DNA of 64,000 nucleotides from an uncultured Bacteroidia bacterium (GTDB lineage: Bacteria > Bacteroidota > Bacteroidia > Bacteroidales > Prolixibacteraceae). The notes beneath the pieces were generated by a model. It was not told the DNA's origin, ran no database searches, and worked only from the letters and a program-made list of their open reading frames with translations. The translations under genes were made by a program, and so were the position numbers. Every line of letters starts with the position of its first letter. Position 1 is the stretch's first letter. The DNA lies in assembly GCA_903918045.1 (NCBI GenBank), contig CAIXCY010000240.1:1-64000 (forward strand). Direction: 5' to 3'. Below are positions 27,731 through 37,134 of the stretch, piece by piece.

Positions 27731-29026
27731 ATGCACCTACTCGATATTGACCTTATGCATCCCCGTGATCAGATTGTACTGATCATCGGCAGGATTTACC
27801 GCAACGGCATGACAACGACATCCGGCGGGAATATTTCAATTATTGATGGTCAGAATGATATCTGGATCACCCCGTCAGGCATAGATAAAGGTTCGCTTGG
27901 GCCGGATGATATCAATTGCATCAAGGCTGACGGTACAATCCTTGGAAAACACAAACCCTCATCGGAGTTCCCCTTTCACAGGGCAATTTATAAGATTCGT
28001 CCCGATCTGAAGGCAATCATTCATGCCCATCCACCGGCGCTGGTCTCCTTCAGTATAGCACATGTAATACCGGATACCAATGTAATACCCCAGGCAAAGT
28101 ATGTTTGTGGCCCAATTGGTTATGCACCGTATGCAATTCCAGGAAGTGAAGAGCTGGGCGAGAAGATAGCCGCCGAATTTGCAAAGGATTTCAACGCTGT
28201 GATCATGGAGAACCATGGAACGGTGGTTGGAGGAACTGACATGAAGGATGTCTACCAACGGTTCGAAACCCTCGAATTTTGCGCAAAAACGATCATCAAT
28301 GCCAAAACAATCGGAAAGGTAAATTCACTCAGGGATGAGCAGATTGATGCGTTTGAAGCTCAAATTCCAAGGCTTCTTCCCGAAATGGAGCAGGTAACTC
28401 ACCCATCGGATGAGCGTGCCTGTCGCGAAGAGATTACCCGAATTGTCAGGAGGGCCTGTGACCAGGGGTTGATGATAAGCTCGTATGGCACCGTTTCTGT
28501 TCGCTGGCGTGAAGACGATTTCCTGATCACCCCCACCAATGTATTAAGATGGAATATTATGCTTGAGGATATCGTTCAGATCAAAAACGGCAAGCGTGAA
28601 CCGGGGAAGATTCCAAGCAGGGCAACCTGGCTTCATCAGGAGATCTACCGTCGAAACCCGCATATCAATTCAATCATCCTCACACAATCTCCATATCTAA
28701 TGGCATTTAGTGTTACGAGTCAAAAATTTGATGTGCGGACAATTCCCGAAAGCTGGATATTCCTTCAGGACGTCCCAAATGTACCTTTTGGCAGTCATTT
28801 CAAAGGCGTTGATACGATTCTAAATCTGATCGCCATGGATACCGCAGCTGTTATTGTTGAAAACGACTCCATAATAATCACAGGAGATAAACTGCTTCAA
28901 ACTTTTGACAGGCTTGAGGTTGCCGAATTCAGCGCCAAATCGCTCACCATGGGTGTTCCTATTGGTGAGTTGAAACCGATCGGAGATGAAGAGATTGAAG
29001 CGCTCAGGAAGAAATTTTTAAGTTAA
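27731..29026 (+). CDS. tandem class II aldolase-domain protein, second domain degenerate
   Basis: 431 residues from ATG 27731 (the frame opens upstream at 27683 inside the previous gene). Residues 5-205 form a complete class II aldolase domain with TTTSGGNISI, IIHAHPPALVSFS and VIMENHGTVV, carrying the zinc histidines. Residues 220-431 form a second copy in which the corresponding places read SSYGTVSVRW, IILTQSPYL and VIVENDSIII, so the metal histidines are gone. The second domain may be structural or regulatory. Operon with the preceding aldolase suggests a heteromeric or consecutive function. Confidence 0.82.
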   Translation: MHLLDIDLMHPRDQIVLIIGRIYRNGMTTTSGGNISIIDGQNDIWITPSGIDKGSLGPDDINCIKADGTILGKHKPSSEFPFHRAIYKIRPDLKAIIHAHPPALVSFSIAHVIPDTNVIPQAKYVCGPIGYAPYAIPGSEELGEKIAAEFAKDFNAVIMENHGTVVGGTDMKDVYQRFETLEFCAKTIINAKTIGKVNSLRDEQIDAFEAQIPRLLPEMEQVTHPSDERACREEITRIVRRACDQGLMISSYGTVSVRWREDDFLITPTNVLRWNIMLEDIVQIKNGKREPGKIPSRATWLHQEIYRRNPHINSIILTQSPYLMAFSVTSQKFDVRTIPESWIFLQDVPNVPFGSHFKGVDTILNLIAMDTAAVIVENDSIIITGDKLLQTFDRLEVAEFSAKSLTMGVPIGELKPIGDEEIEALRKKFLS

Positions 29027-29085
29027 TCCGGAGACTAAATCGTAGCTTTAGACCTTAAATCGAATAGTACTGTTAATCAAAATAG

Positions 29086-29153
29086 ACGTGCAAGGAACAC
29101 AAGGTTCGCTAAATTTTCAATAAAACTTTGCGAACTTTGCGTCCCTTGCGTGA
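29086..29153. repeat. CTTTGCG-type imperfect inverted repeat
   Basis: Two 32-nt arms (29086-29117 and 29122-29153) agree in 24 of 32 positions after reverse complementing, with a 4-nt loop. The right arm contains CTTTGCG twice and CCTTGCG once. A related element is at 36945-37004. It ends 19 bp before the transporter ATG at 29173. Confidence 0.7.
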
Positions 29154-29172
29154 TATTACCCGGTCTCTCAAT

Positions 29173-30201
29173 ATGATAAAACAACTTGCAAATACATTTT
29201 CAAAGGTCGGTCTGAACGCTTTTTTCTTTCTTATGATTGGTGCGATTTTTTTGGCATGGCTCTACCCGACAGTTGGAATTGCAGAGAGTGCTTTTCATCT
29301 TCCGGCAATTGCCGGGTTTGGCGTTTCGGTGATCTTCTTCTTTTATGGCGCTAAGTTAAGCCCCGAAAGTCTGCTTCACGGATTAAGTAAATGGCGCCTT
29401 CATTTGGTGGTTCAGCTCTCAACTTTTGTCCTTTTTCCATTAACCATCCTGGCTGCGCGATTAGTCTTTCCCAATTATTTCGCAACCAATCTCGGACTTG
29501 GAATTTTTTATCTCGCAGCTCTACCTTCAACCGTTTCCTCCTCTGTCGTTATGGTTTCCATAGCCAGGGGAAATATCGCGGCAGCAATATTTAATGCAAG
29601 CGTTTCGAGTATCCTTGGGATATTCATTACTCCGCTTCTGATGAGTGGCATTCTAGAAAAATCACAGCCCGATTTTGATATCACCCATACCATTTTGCTT
29701 CTTTGTTTACAGGTATTATTACCGGTCATACTTGGACTACTTCTTCACCGAAAACTAGGGCCGTGGGTATCAGTTTATAAAAATACGCTTAGGAATTTTG
29801 ATCAGCTGATTATCCTTCTCATCGTATACACCTCTTTTTGTGAGTCCTTTTCTGACAATCAATTTCAAAGTTTTTCAATCGCCGAGATATTTAAATTAGC
29901 TGTGATGATGTTAATTTTCTTCCTCGTAGTTTTCGCATTGATGAACCAGATTTCACTTTGGCTGGGATTCAAACGTGAGGAGCGTATTACCGTGATTTTC
30001 TGCGGTTCAAAGAAATCTTTGGTACAGGGCGCTGTCATGGGTAAGGTGTTATTTCCCGACCAGGCAGTCCTTGGTGTGGTTTTGCTTCCATTGATGCTTT
30101 ACCATGCCCTTCAGCTTATGGCCGGAAGTACTATTGCCAAGGCGATGGGAAAGATCAAAGATGAAGGGGAGAAAATGATGGAGAAAGAGAAAGTTGTGTG
30201 A
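29173..30201 (+). CDS. SBF-like (bile acid:sodium symporter family) transporter
   Basis: 342-residue inner membrane protein with about ten helices, of the YfeH/SBF-like (PF13593-type) group: YPTVG, VIFFFYGAKLSPESL, LGIFYLAALPSTVSSSVVMVSIARGN and FCGSKKSLVQGAVMG. The ATG at 29173 is preferred; the frame opens earlier inside the repeat element. The substrate cannot be predicted; it follows two aldolase-type genes, so an organic acid is possible. Confidence 0.87.
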   Translation: MIKQLANTFSKVGLNAFFFLMIGAIFLAWLYPTVGIAESAFHLPAIAGFGVSVIFFFYGAKLSPESLLHGLSKWRLHLVVQLSTFVLFPLTILAARLVFPNYFATNLGLGIFYLAALPSTVSSSVVMVSIARGNIAAAIFNASVSSILGIFITPLLMSGILEKSQPDFDITHTILLLCLQVLLPVILGLLLHRKLGPWVSVYKNTLRNFDQLIILLIVYTSFCESFSDNQFQSFSIAEIFKLAVMMLIFFLVVFALMNQISLWLGFKREERITVIFCGSKKSLVQGAVMGKVLFPDQAVLGVVLLPLMLYHALQLMAGSTIAKAMGKIKDEGEKMMEKEKVV

Positions 30202-30380
30202 TAAAAATGAAGAGGCGATGGGGTGATGAGGATTAAGGGCGAGGCCGACGACGACATCTGAAAATGAATATTAATGATCAAAACCTTAACTTTATAAAGA
30301 TTTGATGTTTTCATAATCGTTTAAAGCAATAATCTTGGTAATTTCGTAAATCAATTTAAATCAGATAAAATCAATAATTT

Positions 30381-31829
30381 ATGCGACCAATTAAATTATT
30401 ATTTGCAATCCTTACCGTCATTGGATTTACGGGCTGTCAGACAGGTCCCGAAAAAGGGGAGATAACAAAAATTGATGCTTCAAACATCGAAAATTATTGT
30501 TTGCTTCATGATGTAACAGTTTCAGATGATGGATTACTGCTGAAAAATCCGGCATCATCGATGACCTCCCAATTCAATGTAAGGAATTTTGAACTGACAG
30601 TCAAACTGAAAACGACGGCGGGTGCAGAGGGATTACTAATCTTTGCTGCAACAAATGCTGCAAGTACGGCAGATGGTTATGAAGTAAGAATAAACAACAG
30701 CGACTATCGGACAGGTAATCTGCAGAAGACAGGAAGCCTTTCCAGGGTCAGAAACAACTTTGTACGAACAGCAGTTGACGATCAATGGTTTACTCTTGGA
30801 GTTACGGTTGAGGCCAATCACATTAAAGTGGTTGTCAATGATAAAACAATAAGTGAATATGATGAGCCCACCAATGTGATTCGCGCAAGTGATATTTCGG
30901 GCAGAATACTTACCCAGGGTAGAGTTGTGATCCGCCGGTCAAACGGAGACGGAGAGATCTTAGTTCAGGAGATTACGATTAAACCCCTTGATGATCTGCC
31001 CGGTGTACAGACAGGTCTGGCCGCAGCGGATAGCCTTACTAAAGTCGTTGATCTTTTAAATGAACAGGAGTTTCCTCTGATTGATTTCCACACACACCTC
31101 AAAGGTGGACTCACAATGGATCAGGCAGTTAAACATGCCCAGCTCATTGGATGTAACTATGGAGTAGCTGCAAATTGCGGACTTAAATTCCCGGTCACCA
31201 ACGATTCAACATTAAATGCATATTACAACAACATAAGCAAAGAGCCCGTTTTTAAGGCGATGCAATGTGAGGGACGTGAATGGGTAACCCTGTTCTCTCC
31301 AAAAGCGATTGCACAATTCGACTATATCTTTACAGATGCAATGACCTGGACCGATTTAAAAGGGCGACGTATGAGACTCTGGATCCCCGAGGAGACATTT
31401 GTTGACGACGAACAGAAGTTTATGGATATGCTTGTTGGAAAAATTGAATCCGAACTTAGTCAGGAACCGGTAGATATTCATGCCAATCCGACCTATCTCC
31501 CTGCCAAACTTGCCCCTGATTATGACCGTCTTTGGACGCCGGAGCGGATGGATCGGGTCATTAAAGTGTTAAAAGATTATGATGTTGCTCTCGAGATCAA
31601 TGCCCGGTTTAAAATTCCAAGCATTGCATTTATCCAGCGGGCCAGGGCTGCAGGGGTCAAATTCTCTCTCGGAACAAATAATGGATCCAATAACGACCTT
31701 GGAAGACTCGAATATTGCCTGAAAGCGATTAAGGAGGCTGGCTTAACTAAAACTGATATGTTTATTCCTCGTCCGGCAAACGACAAGAAAGTAATAAAAT
31801 CGGGACTACCAGCAAAAATTACCGGTTAA
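30381..31829 (+). CDS. lipoprotein with LamG/DUF1080-like and PHP-like domains
   Basis: 482 residues. Lipoprotein signal with lipidated Cys19 (GFTGC). Residues 25-210 or so look like a DUF1080/concanavalin-type beta-sandwich (FELTVKLKTTAGAEGLLIFA, YEVRINNSDYR). Residues 230-480 resemble a PHP/metal-dependent hydrolase: LIDFHTHLKGG, VDIHANPTYLP, ALEINARFKIPS and FSLGTNNGSN, where PHP proteins often have GSDAH. The His-rich first motif is intact and the last one altered. Possibly hydrolyses a glycan derivative at the cell surface; this is inference. Confidence 0.72.
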   Translation: MRPIKLLFAILTVIGFTGCQTGPEKGEITKIDASNIENYCLLHDVTVSDDGLLLKNPASSMTSQFNVRNFELTVKLKTTAGAEGLLIFAATNAASTADGYEVRINNSDYRTGNLQKTGSLSRVRNNFVRTAVDDQWFTLGVTVEANHIKVVVNDKTISEYDEPTNVIRASDISGRILTQGRVVIRRSNGDGEILVQEITIKPLDDLPGVQTGLAAADSLTKVVDLLNEQEFPLIDFHTHLKGGLTMDQAVKHAQLIGCNYGVAANCGLKFPVTNDSTLNAYYNNISKEPVFKAMQCEGREWVTLFSPKAIAQFDYIFTDAMTWTDLKGRRMRLWIPEETFVDDEQKFMDMLVGKIESELSQEPVDIHANPTYLPAKLAPDYDRLWTPERMDRVIKVLKDYDVALEINARFKIPSIAFIQRARAAGVKFSLGTNNGSNNDLGRLEYCLKAIKEAGLTKTDMFIPRPANDKKVIKSGLPAKITG

Positions 31830-31893
31830 CAGACCAATCAGAACGATCTGATCATCAAGCTCCAAAACAAGAAAACTAACTAAATCAAAGTAA

Positions 31894-33282
31894 ATGTTCA
31901 ACAAGCATATTTATTCAGCCCGCAGAAAACAACTTCGCGAAAAGGTGGGAAGCGGTATCATTTTAATCCCGGGGAATGGCGAGTCGCCGATGAATTATAC
32001 CGATAACGCTTATCATTTCAGGCAGGACAGTACATTTTTGTATCTCTTTGGGCTCGATATTCCGGGGTTATTTGGAATTATTGATGCTGATTCAGGAAAT
32101 GATACCCTCTTTGGTGACGATATCACCATGGAGGATATCATCTGGATGGGGATAAAGCCATCAGTTCAGGATCTGGCCGCCTCAGTTGGTGTAACTCATA
32201 CATCGACGGTTAAGGATCTTTTCACCGAAGTGGTCAATCTGAAAAACAAGGGAGTTAAAATTCACTTTCTTCCGCCATATCGGGCAGAAAATAAGTTAAT
32301 ACTCCAGGAATTAACTGCAATTCAGGCTTCACAGCTAACTTCACAGGCCTCAATTGAATTGATACGGAGCCTGGTCGAAATGAGATCTGTCAAAGATTCC
32401 TACGAAATTGCAGAAATAGAAAAGGCTTGCGAAACCGGGTATAAAATGCATGTTACCGCTATGAAAATGGCAAAACCGGGCATGATGGAACATGAGATTG
32501 CAGGCACCATTGAGGGTATTGCTCTGTCTCATGGCGCCGGAACATCCTTTCCAACCATCCTATCCCAAAACGGGCAAACCCTTCATAATCATGATCACTC
32601 CTTTAAACTGGAGCAAGGGAGACTGATGATTACCGATGCAGGAGCAGAATCAAACCTGCATTATGCCTCCGATTTTACCCGGGTGGTCCCTGTTGGTGGT
32701 CAGTTCACCCAAAAACAGCTTGAGATTTATAATATTGTACTGAAGGCCAATAATACAGCCACTTCACTCATGAAACCCGGAGAAACCTATTTAAGTATCC
32801 ATCTTAAAGTTGCAGAGGTGATCGCGACAGGTTTAAAGGAACTTGGATTAATGAAGGGTGATATTCAGGAGGCGGTTGCCAATGGTGCACATGCCCTGTT
32901 CTTCCCTCATGGGTTAGGACACATGATGGGTCTTGACGTTCACGATATGGAAGATTACGGGCAGATCCATGTGGGTTATGATGATGAAATCCGGCCGGTT
33001 AAGCAATTCGGTACAGCCTACCTGAGGTTCGGCCGCCGGCTTCAGAAAGATTTCGTAATCACCAATGAACCTGGCATTTACTTTATTCCTGCATTAATTG
33101 AACAATGGGCCGCTGAAAAAACGAATCATTCGTATATAAATTTTGATCAGGTGAATAAATACCTCGATTTTGGGGGGATCAGGCTCGAAGATGATATCCT
33201 GATTACGGAAACCGGATCCAGAATACTTGGAAACCGGATACCTATCAATCCGGATGAGGTAGGATTACTTCAGTTTAAATAG
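31894..33282 (+). CDS. pepP: Xaa-Pro aminopeptidase (M24B)
   Basis: Metallo-aminopeptidase removing an N-terminal residue before proline. The 462 residues comprise an N-terminal AMP_N domain (ARRKQLREKVGSGIILIPGN) and the pita-bread catalytic domain with dinuclear metal ligands in MITDAGAESNLHYASDFTR, GLGHMMGLDVHD, and FVITNEPGIYF with the closing Glu in IRLEDDILIT. Full length; cytosolic. A terminator follows directly. Confidence 0.93.
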   Translation: MFNKHIYSARRKQLREKVGSGIILIPGNGESPMNYTDNAYHFRQDSTFLYLFGLDIPGLFGIIDADSGNDTLFGDDITMEDIIWMGIKPSVQDLAASVGVTHTSTVKDLFTEVVNLKNKGVKIHFLPPYRAENKLILQELTAIQASQLTSQASIELIRSLVEMRSVKDSYEIAEIEKACETGYKMHVTAMKMAKPGMMEHEIAGTIEGIALSHGAGTSFPTILSQNGQTLHNHDHSFKLEQGRLMITDAGAESNLHYASDFTRVVPVGGQFTQKQLEIYNIVLKANNTATSLMKPGETYLSIHLKVAEVIATGLKELGLMKGDIQEAVANGAHALFFPHGLGHMMGLDVHDMEDYGQIHVGYDDEIRPVKQFGTAYLRFGRRLQKDFVITNEPGIYFIPALIEQWAAEKTNHSYINFDQVNKYLDFGGIRLEDDILITETGSRILGNRIPINPDEVGLLQFK

Positions 33283-33294
33283 TATTTATTTTGA

Positions 33295-33327
33295 CCTGAC
33301 AGGGTTCGGATCACTGTCAGGGTTTTT
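33295..33327 (+). terminator. Rho-independent terminator of pepP
   Basis: Perfect 8-bp stem CCTGACAG / CTGTCAGG with an 11-nt loop followed by GTTTTT. The stop codon of the convergent gene on the other strand (33317-33319) lies inside the hairpin. Confidence 0.72.
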
Positions 33328-33838
33328 CATTTCTTATCTTTATACTATTTCCCTCCAGATAAGTATTGAAATTCGCCCCATCTCTTGAAATCTCAAATTT
33401 AGTGTTTACTTTTTGATCCTCCAGCAACGTGTAGGTCAACCTAAAGAGAGGAACATTCGGAACTTTTTCACTTGTTAAAATGATTGACTTATCTGAAAAG
33501 GTAATCGAATAGTTAATGATGTGACCTTCATTATCAAAATAGATAGCCTTGGAACCATTTCCTGAATGATCGGGATAAACAATCAGAAGGTCATTATGAG
33601 TAATTTCAGGCTTACTTCCTACAGCTGGGTATTCCGAATGACTTTTTCGAACCAGAATTTTTTGATCAAGGTCGGCTTTAAAGGTGAAGGTGCCACCCCC
33701 CTGCCCTGGTTGACCGCTTCCCTCTCCTGCCCAATCACCAATTAACCAGTTCCATTTTTCCCATGTCGGATTTGGCTGGCTGAAAACGGTTAGAAATACT
33801 CCAAGAAAAGCAATGGTTAACGCGATTTTAGTCCGCAT
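33317..33838 (-). CDS. exported small beta-barrel protein, function unknown
   Basis: 173 residues with a signal peptide (1-20, ending TVFSQ). The mature protein begins WEKWNWLIGDWAGEGSGQPGQ, an opening similar to DUF1579 and nitrobindin-like lipocalin folds, followed by about eight predicted strands. No heme ligand can be identified. The gene is alone, convergent with pepP and divergent from the M13 peptidase gene. Confidence 0.62.
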   Translation of the reverse strand: MRTKIALTIAFLGVFLTVFSQPNPTWEKWNWLIGDWAGEGSGQPGQGGGTFTFKADLDQKILVRKSHSEYPAVGSKPEITHNDLLIVYPDHSGNGSKAIYFDNEGHIINYSITFSDKSIILTSEKVPNVPLFRLTYTLLEDQKVNTKFEISRDGANFNTYLEGNSIKIRNEKP

Positions 33839-33944
33839 ATAATTCGTCGTTCGTTAGAAGTTGCAAGGATACAAACAAAAACAAGATGTTAAAACTTTCA
33901 TTTGTATGTTTTTACATTTTTTAAAACAACTAAGTTCTGTCATG

Positions 33945-33973
33945 TTTGAATTCAACAAAAAAAGATATTTTTA
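33945..33973 (+). promoter_or_regulatory. putative promoter of the M13 peptidase gene
   Basis: TTTG at 33945-33948, a 17-nt spacer and TATTTTTA at 33966-33973, one base off TAnnTTTG. The gene starts 23 bp downstream. Confidence 0.55.
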
Positions 33974-33996
33974 GCGCTCGCAAATTTTTATAAATT

Positions 33997-36036
33997 ATGA
34001 AAAGTAGATCACTCTTAATTTCACTATTCCTGATCGTAATGACAATTGGAACTCTTGTTGCCTGGACTGATGATGCACCACTCAATACGCCACCTGCAAT
34101 TAGTCTTGCAGATCTGAACACGACAGTTGATCCAGGTGTTGATTTTAATGAATATGCCAATGGAGGCTGGAAAAAGCTCAATCCTTTGCCTGCCGATCGG
34201 GCCCGTTTTGGATCATTTGATAAGCTGGCTGAATTAGCTGAAAAGCAATTAAATGAATTAGTAAAAGAGACCGCTTCAAAGAAAAATGAGAAAGGGTCGA
34301 TTGCCGACAAAACTGCCACGTTGTTTAATCTTGGTATGGACTCAGTGAAACTTGAGAAACAAGGATTCACCCCACTGGCACCCTATTTCAAGGAGGTGGA
34401 GGCAATAAAGACAATTGACGATGTTGAATTGGAGATTGCCAAATTTCACACCTACGGATTTTCGGCTCTCTTCGGATTTTACGGTTCTGCTGATGCAAAG
34501 AACAGTTCAAAGGTCATTGCACAACTCAGCCAGGGTGGAATCAGCATGCCTGACCGTGATTATTATATCAATGATGATGCGCGGTCAAAAGAGTTAAGGA
34601 CAAAATACGAGGTTTATATCGGAAAGATATTAAATCTGCTTGGTGACAATGAAGCTACTGCAAAGAAATCGATTCAGACGATCATGAGTCTTGAAACCCG
34701 CCTGGCAAAAGCTTCGATGACACGTCTTGAACAACGCGATCCTCATAAAACTTACAATAAGATGACCACCAGGGAACTGGCGGCTCTCTCCCCTTCGTTT
34801 AACTGGAATCGCTATTTTGTAGCTCAGGGTGTTGGTGATCCGGGTGAGATTAACCTTGGTCAGCCTCAGTTTATAAAAGAAATAAGTGCAGTTATCAAAG
34901 AGGTTCCGGTAGAAGACTGGAAAGTTTACCTGCGCTGGAACCTGATTAATCAATCAGCCTCCTATTTGTCAGGTGATTTTGCAAATACAAAATTTGATTT
35001 TTATGGCAAAGTGATGTCCGGTGTTGAGAAGATGAGACCTCGTTGGAAACGGGTTCTTGGTGTTACCTCCGGAGCGATGAGTGAGGCAATCGGTCAGCTT
35101 TATGTAGCCAAATATTTCCCTGCAGAGGCAAAACAACGGATGATTAAATTGGTTGAAAACCTCCGCATATCACTTGGAGAACGGATTAAAAATCTCGAAT
35201 GGATGGGGGCTGAGACAAAACTAAAAGCCCTTGAAAAACTTCAGGCAGTAAATGTTAAAATCGGTTATCCGGACAAATGGAGAGACTATTCAGCTCTTGA
35301 GATTTTCGACGATTCGTATGTTCAGAACGTAATTCGTTCCAACCAGTTCGAAACTGCCTTTAATTACGCCAAGATCAATAAACCGGTCGACAAAACACAA
35401 TGGTATATGTCTCCGCAGACTGTTAATGCCTATTATTCACCCGACATGAACGAAATTGTATTCCCTGCAGCCATTTTACAACCTCCTTTCTTTTTTCTAA
35501 ACGGAGATGACGCAGTTAATTATGGCGCAATCGGGGTTGTGATCGGTCATGAGCTATCCCACGGATTTGACGATCAGGGTCGCAAATATGACAAAGTTGG
35601 CAATCTTACAGAATGGTGGACAGCTGAAGATTCAAAACAATTCGACGAACGGACAAAAGTATTGGCTGACCAGTTCAGTAGTTATATTGTAATTGATTCA
35701 ATTCATGCTGATGGAAAGTTAAGCCTCGGTGAGAATATCGCCGACCTGGGTGGTTTAAATATCTCCTATCAGGCATTCAAGATTGCCAGTAAGGAAACCA
35801 GTAAAATAGATGGATTCACACCTGACCAACGGTTTTACCTTGCCTACTCCCATGTCTGGGCCCAGAATATCCGGGATAAGGAGATTATTCGCCGCACCAA
35901 AGAAGATCCACACTCTTTGGGAAATTTACGTGTAATTGGTCCGTTAAAAAACATTCCCGAATTTTATGCAGCTTTCAATATTAAACCGGGACAGCCGATG
36001 TTCCTCGAAGCGGCTAAACGGGTGAAAATCTGGTAA
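33997..36036 (+). CDS. M13 family metallopeptidase (neprilysin/PepO-like)
   Basis: Exported zinc endopeptidase. The 679 residues have a signal peptide at 1-22 and the full peptidase M13 N and C domains. The zinc site is VIGHELSHGFDDQG (HExxH) with the third ligand in GENIADLGG. NAYYSPDMNEIVFPAAILQPPFF, the substrate-binding NAYY segment, precedes it; the end is typical (FNIKPGQPMF). It has its own promoter and terminator. Confidence 0.95.
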   Translation: MKSRSLLISLFLIVMTIGTLVAWTDDAPLNTPPAISLADLNTTVDPGVDFNEYANGGWKKLNPLPADRARFGSFDKLAELAEKQLNELVKETASKKNEKGSIADKTATLFNLGMDSVKLEKQGFTPLAPYFKEVEAIKTIDDVELEIAKFHTYGFSALFGFYGSADAKNSSKVIAQLSQGGISMPDRDYYINDDARSKELRTKYEVYIGKILNLLGDNEATAKKSIQTIMSLETRLAKASMTRLEQRDPHKTYNKMTTRELAALSPSFNWNRYFVAQGVGDPGEINLGQPQFIKEISAVIKEVPVEDWKVYLRWNLINQSASYLSGDFANTKFDFYGKVMSGVEKMRPRWKRVLGVTSGAMSEAIGQLYVAKYFPAEAKQRMIKLVENLRISLGERIKNLEWMGAETKLKALEKLQAVNVKIGYPDKWRDYSALEIFDDSYVQNVIRSNQFETAFNYAKINKPVDKTQWYMSPQTVNAYYSPDMNEIVFPAAILQPPFFFLNGDDAVNYGAIGVVIGHELSHGFDDQGRKYDKVGNLTEWWTAEDSKQFDERTKVLADQFSSYIVIDSIHADGKLSLGENIADLGGLNISYQAFKIASKETSKIDGFTPDQRFYLAYSHVWAQNIRDKEIIRRTKEDPHSLGNLRVIGPLKNIPEFYAAFNIKPGQPMFLEAAKRVKIW

Positions 36037-36055
36037 ACTAGATTATCCGATTGAG

Positions 36056-36087
36056 AAAACCGGTTCATTATTGGACCGGTTTTTTTT
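36056..36087 (+). terminator. Rho-independent terminator of the M13 peptidase gene
   Basis: 9-bp stem AAAACCGGT / ACCGGTTTT around a 10-nt loop, continuing into a run of eight T residues; 20 bp after the stop codon. Confidence 0.85.
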
Positions 36088-36252
36088 CGTTATCCGAGAT
36101 CATCATTTCAGAAGAGGCGTTAAACGAAAAATCGTCATCAAAATCAGGAAAAAAAATTCGATTGCAAATATTTCCTGCCATTTTAATAAGAATTTAGAAT
36201 TTAAATACGATCTTTAATCCATATTTACATCAAACTAAAACATACGTCTGCA

Positions 36253-36918
36253 ATGCTCGAAAACCTGAAACACCAGGTCTATAAGGCTAGTTTAAAGCTA
36301 GTGGAACAAGGACTTGTGATCTATACCTGGGGAAACGTAAGCACAATTGACCGTCAGAGCGGCCTGGTGGTAATTAAGCCATCCGGGGTTTCGTATGAAG
36401 AGATGATTCCTGCAGATATGGTAGTGATGGATTTGAATGGAAAAATCGTTGAAGGAACACTTAAACCATCCACCGACACCAATACCCATCTCGAATTATA
36501 CAAAAATTTCACCCAAATAGGAGCCATCCTCCATTCCCATTCCGAGTATGCCACCTGTTGGGCTCAGGCTGGCAGGGGAATTCCCCCTTTAGGAATTACC
36601 CATGCCAATTTTTTTAACGGAGAGATCCCTTGTACTCTCCCACTTACAATTGAGCAGGTGGAAGACAATCTTGAATTGGAGACTGGGAAAATGATTGTAA
36701 ATACCTTCCGAAACCTCAATCTTGATCCGATGCGAATTCCCGGAGTTCTCGTATATGGGCATGGTCCCTTCTGTTGGGGAAAAGATGTAAGCAGCGCCTT
36801 TGACCACACTGTTGTTATAGAAAAGGTAGCAAGGATGGCCTATCGTACCTTAGCCCTGAATAAGGTAAACCCAGTTGAGAAAAAATTGCTGGACCATCAT
36901 TTCCTGAACCAGGTATAA
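36253..36918 (+). CDS. araD: L-ribulose-5-phosphate 4-epimerase
   Basis: Interconverts L-ribulose 5-phosphate and D-xylulose 5-phosphate in arabinose use. The protein has 221 residues and belongs to the class II aldolase fold: TWGNVSTID (phosphate site), IKPSGVSYEEM, ILHSHSEYATCWAQ with the zinc histidines, YGHGPFCWGKD with the third His and conserved tyrosine region. AraA and AraB are not nearby, so it may serve ascorbate or other pentose pathways instead. The repeat at 36945 follows and may end the transcript. Confidence 0.9.
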   Translation: MLENLKHQVYKASLKLVEQGLVIYTWGNVSTIDRQSGLVVIKPSGVSYEEMIPADMVVMDLNGKIVEGTLKPSTDTNTHLELYKNFTQIGAILHSHSEYATCWAQAGRGIPPLGITHANFFNGEIPCTLPLTIEQVEDNLELETGKMIVNTFRNLNLDPMRIPGVLVYGHGPFCWGKDVSSAFDHTVVIEKVARMAYRTLALNKVNPVEKKLLDHHFLNQV

Positions 36919-36944
36919 AAATAGCAGAAGATAGAGAGCTTGTT

Positions 36945-37004
36945 AAAAATCGCAAAGCCGCAAGGAAAGAATCTTTGCAGCTTTGAGACTTTGCGTGATT
37001 TTTT
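36945..37004. repeat. CTTTGCG-type inverted repeat, second copy
   Basis: The left part has CGCAAAG and CCGCAAGG, the right part CTTTGCAG, CTTTGAG and CTTTGCG, flanked by AAAAAT on the left and ATTTTTT on the right. The outer arms can pair with a 2-nt bulge, and the T-run after the right arm gives a terminator-like shape 26 bp behind araD. Related to 29086-29153. Confidence 0.65.
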
Positions 37005-37134
37005 ATTGTTATCTGTTTTGATGTTGGAGTTTCACAACTCCGGATTACTTTGAGTGAACTTATGTTTTATTTGTTCACCAATTGCAGATAAAGCTTTTTC
37101 GATGGTGAAGCCACTATGGCTTAAGTGATTCAGA

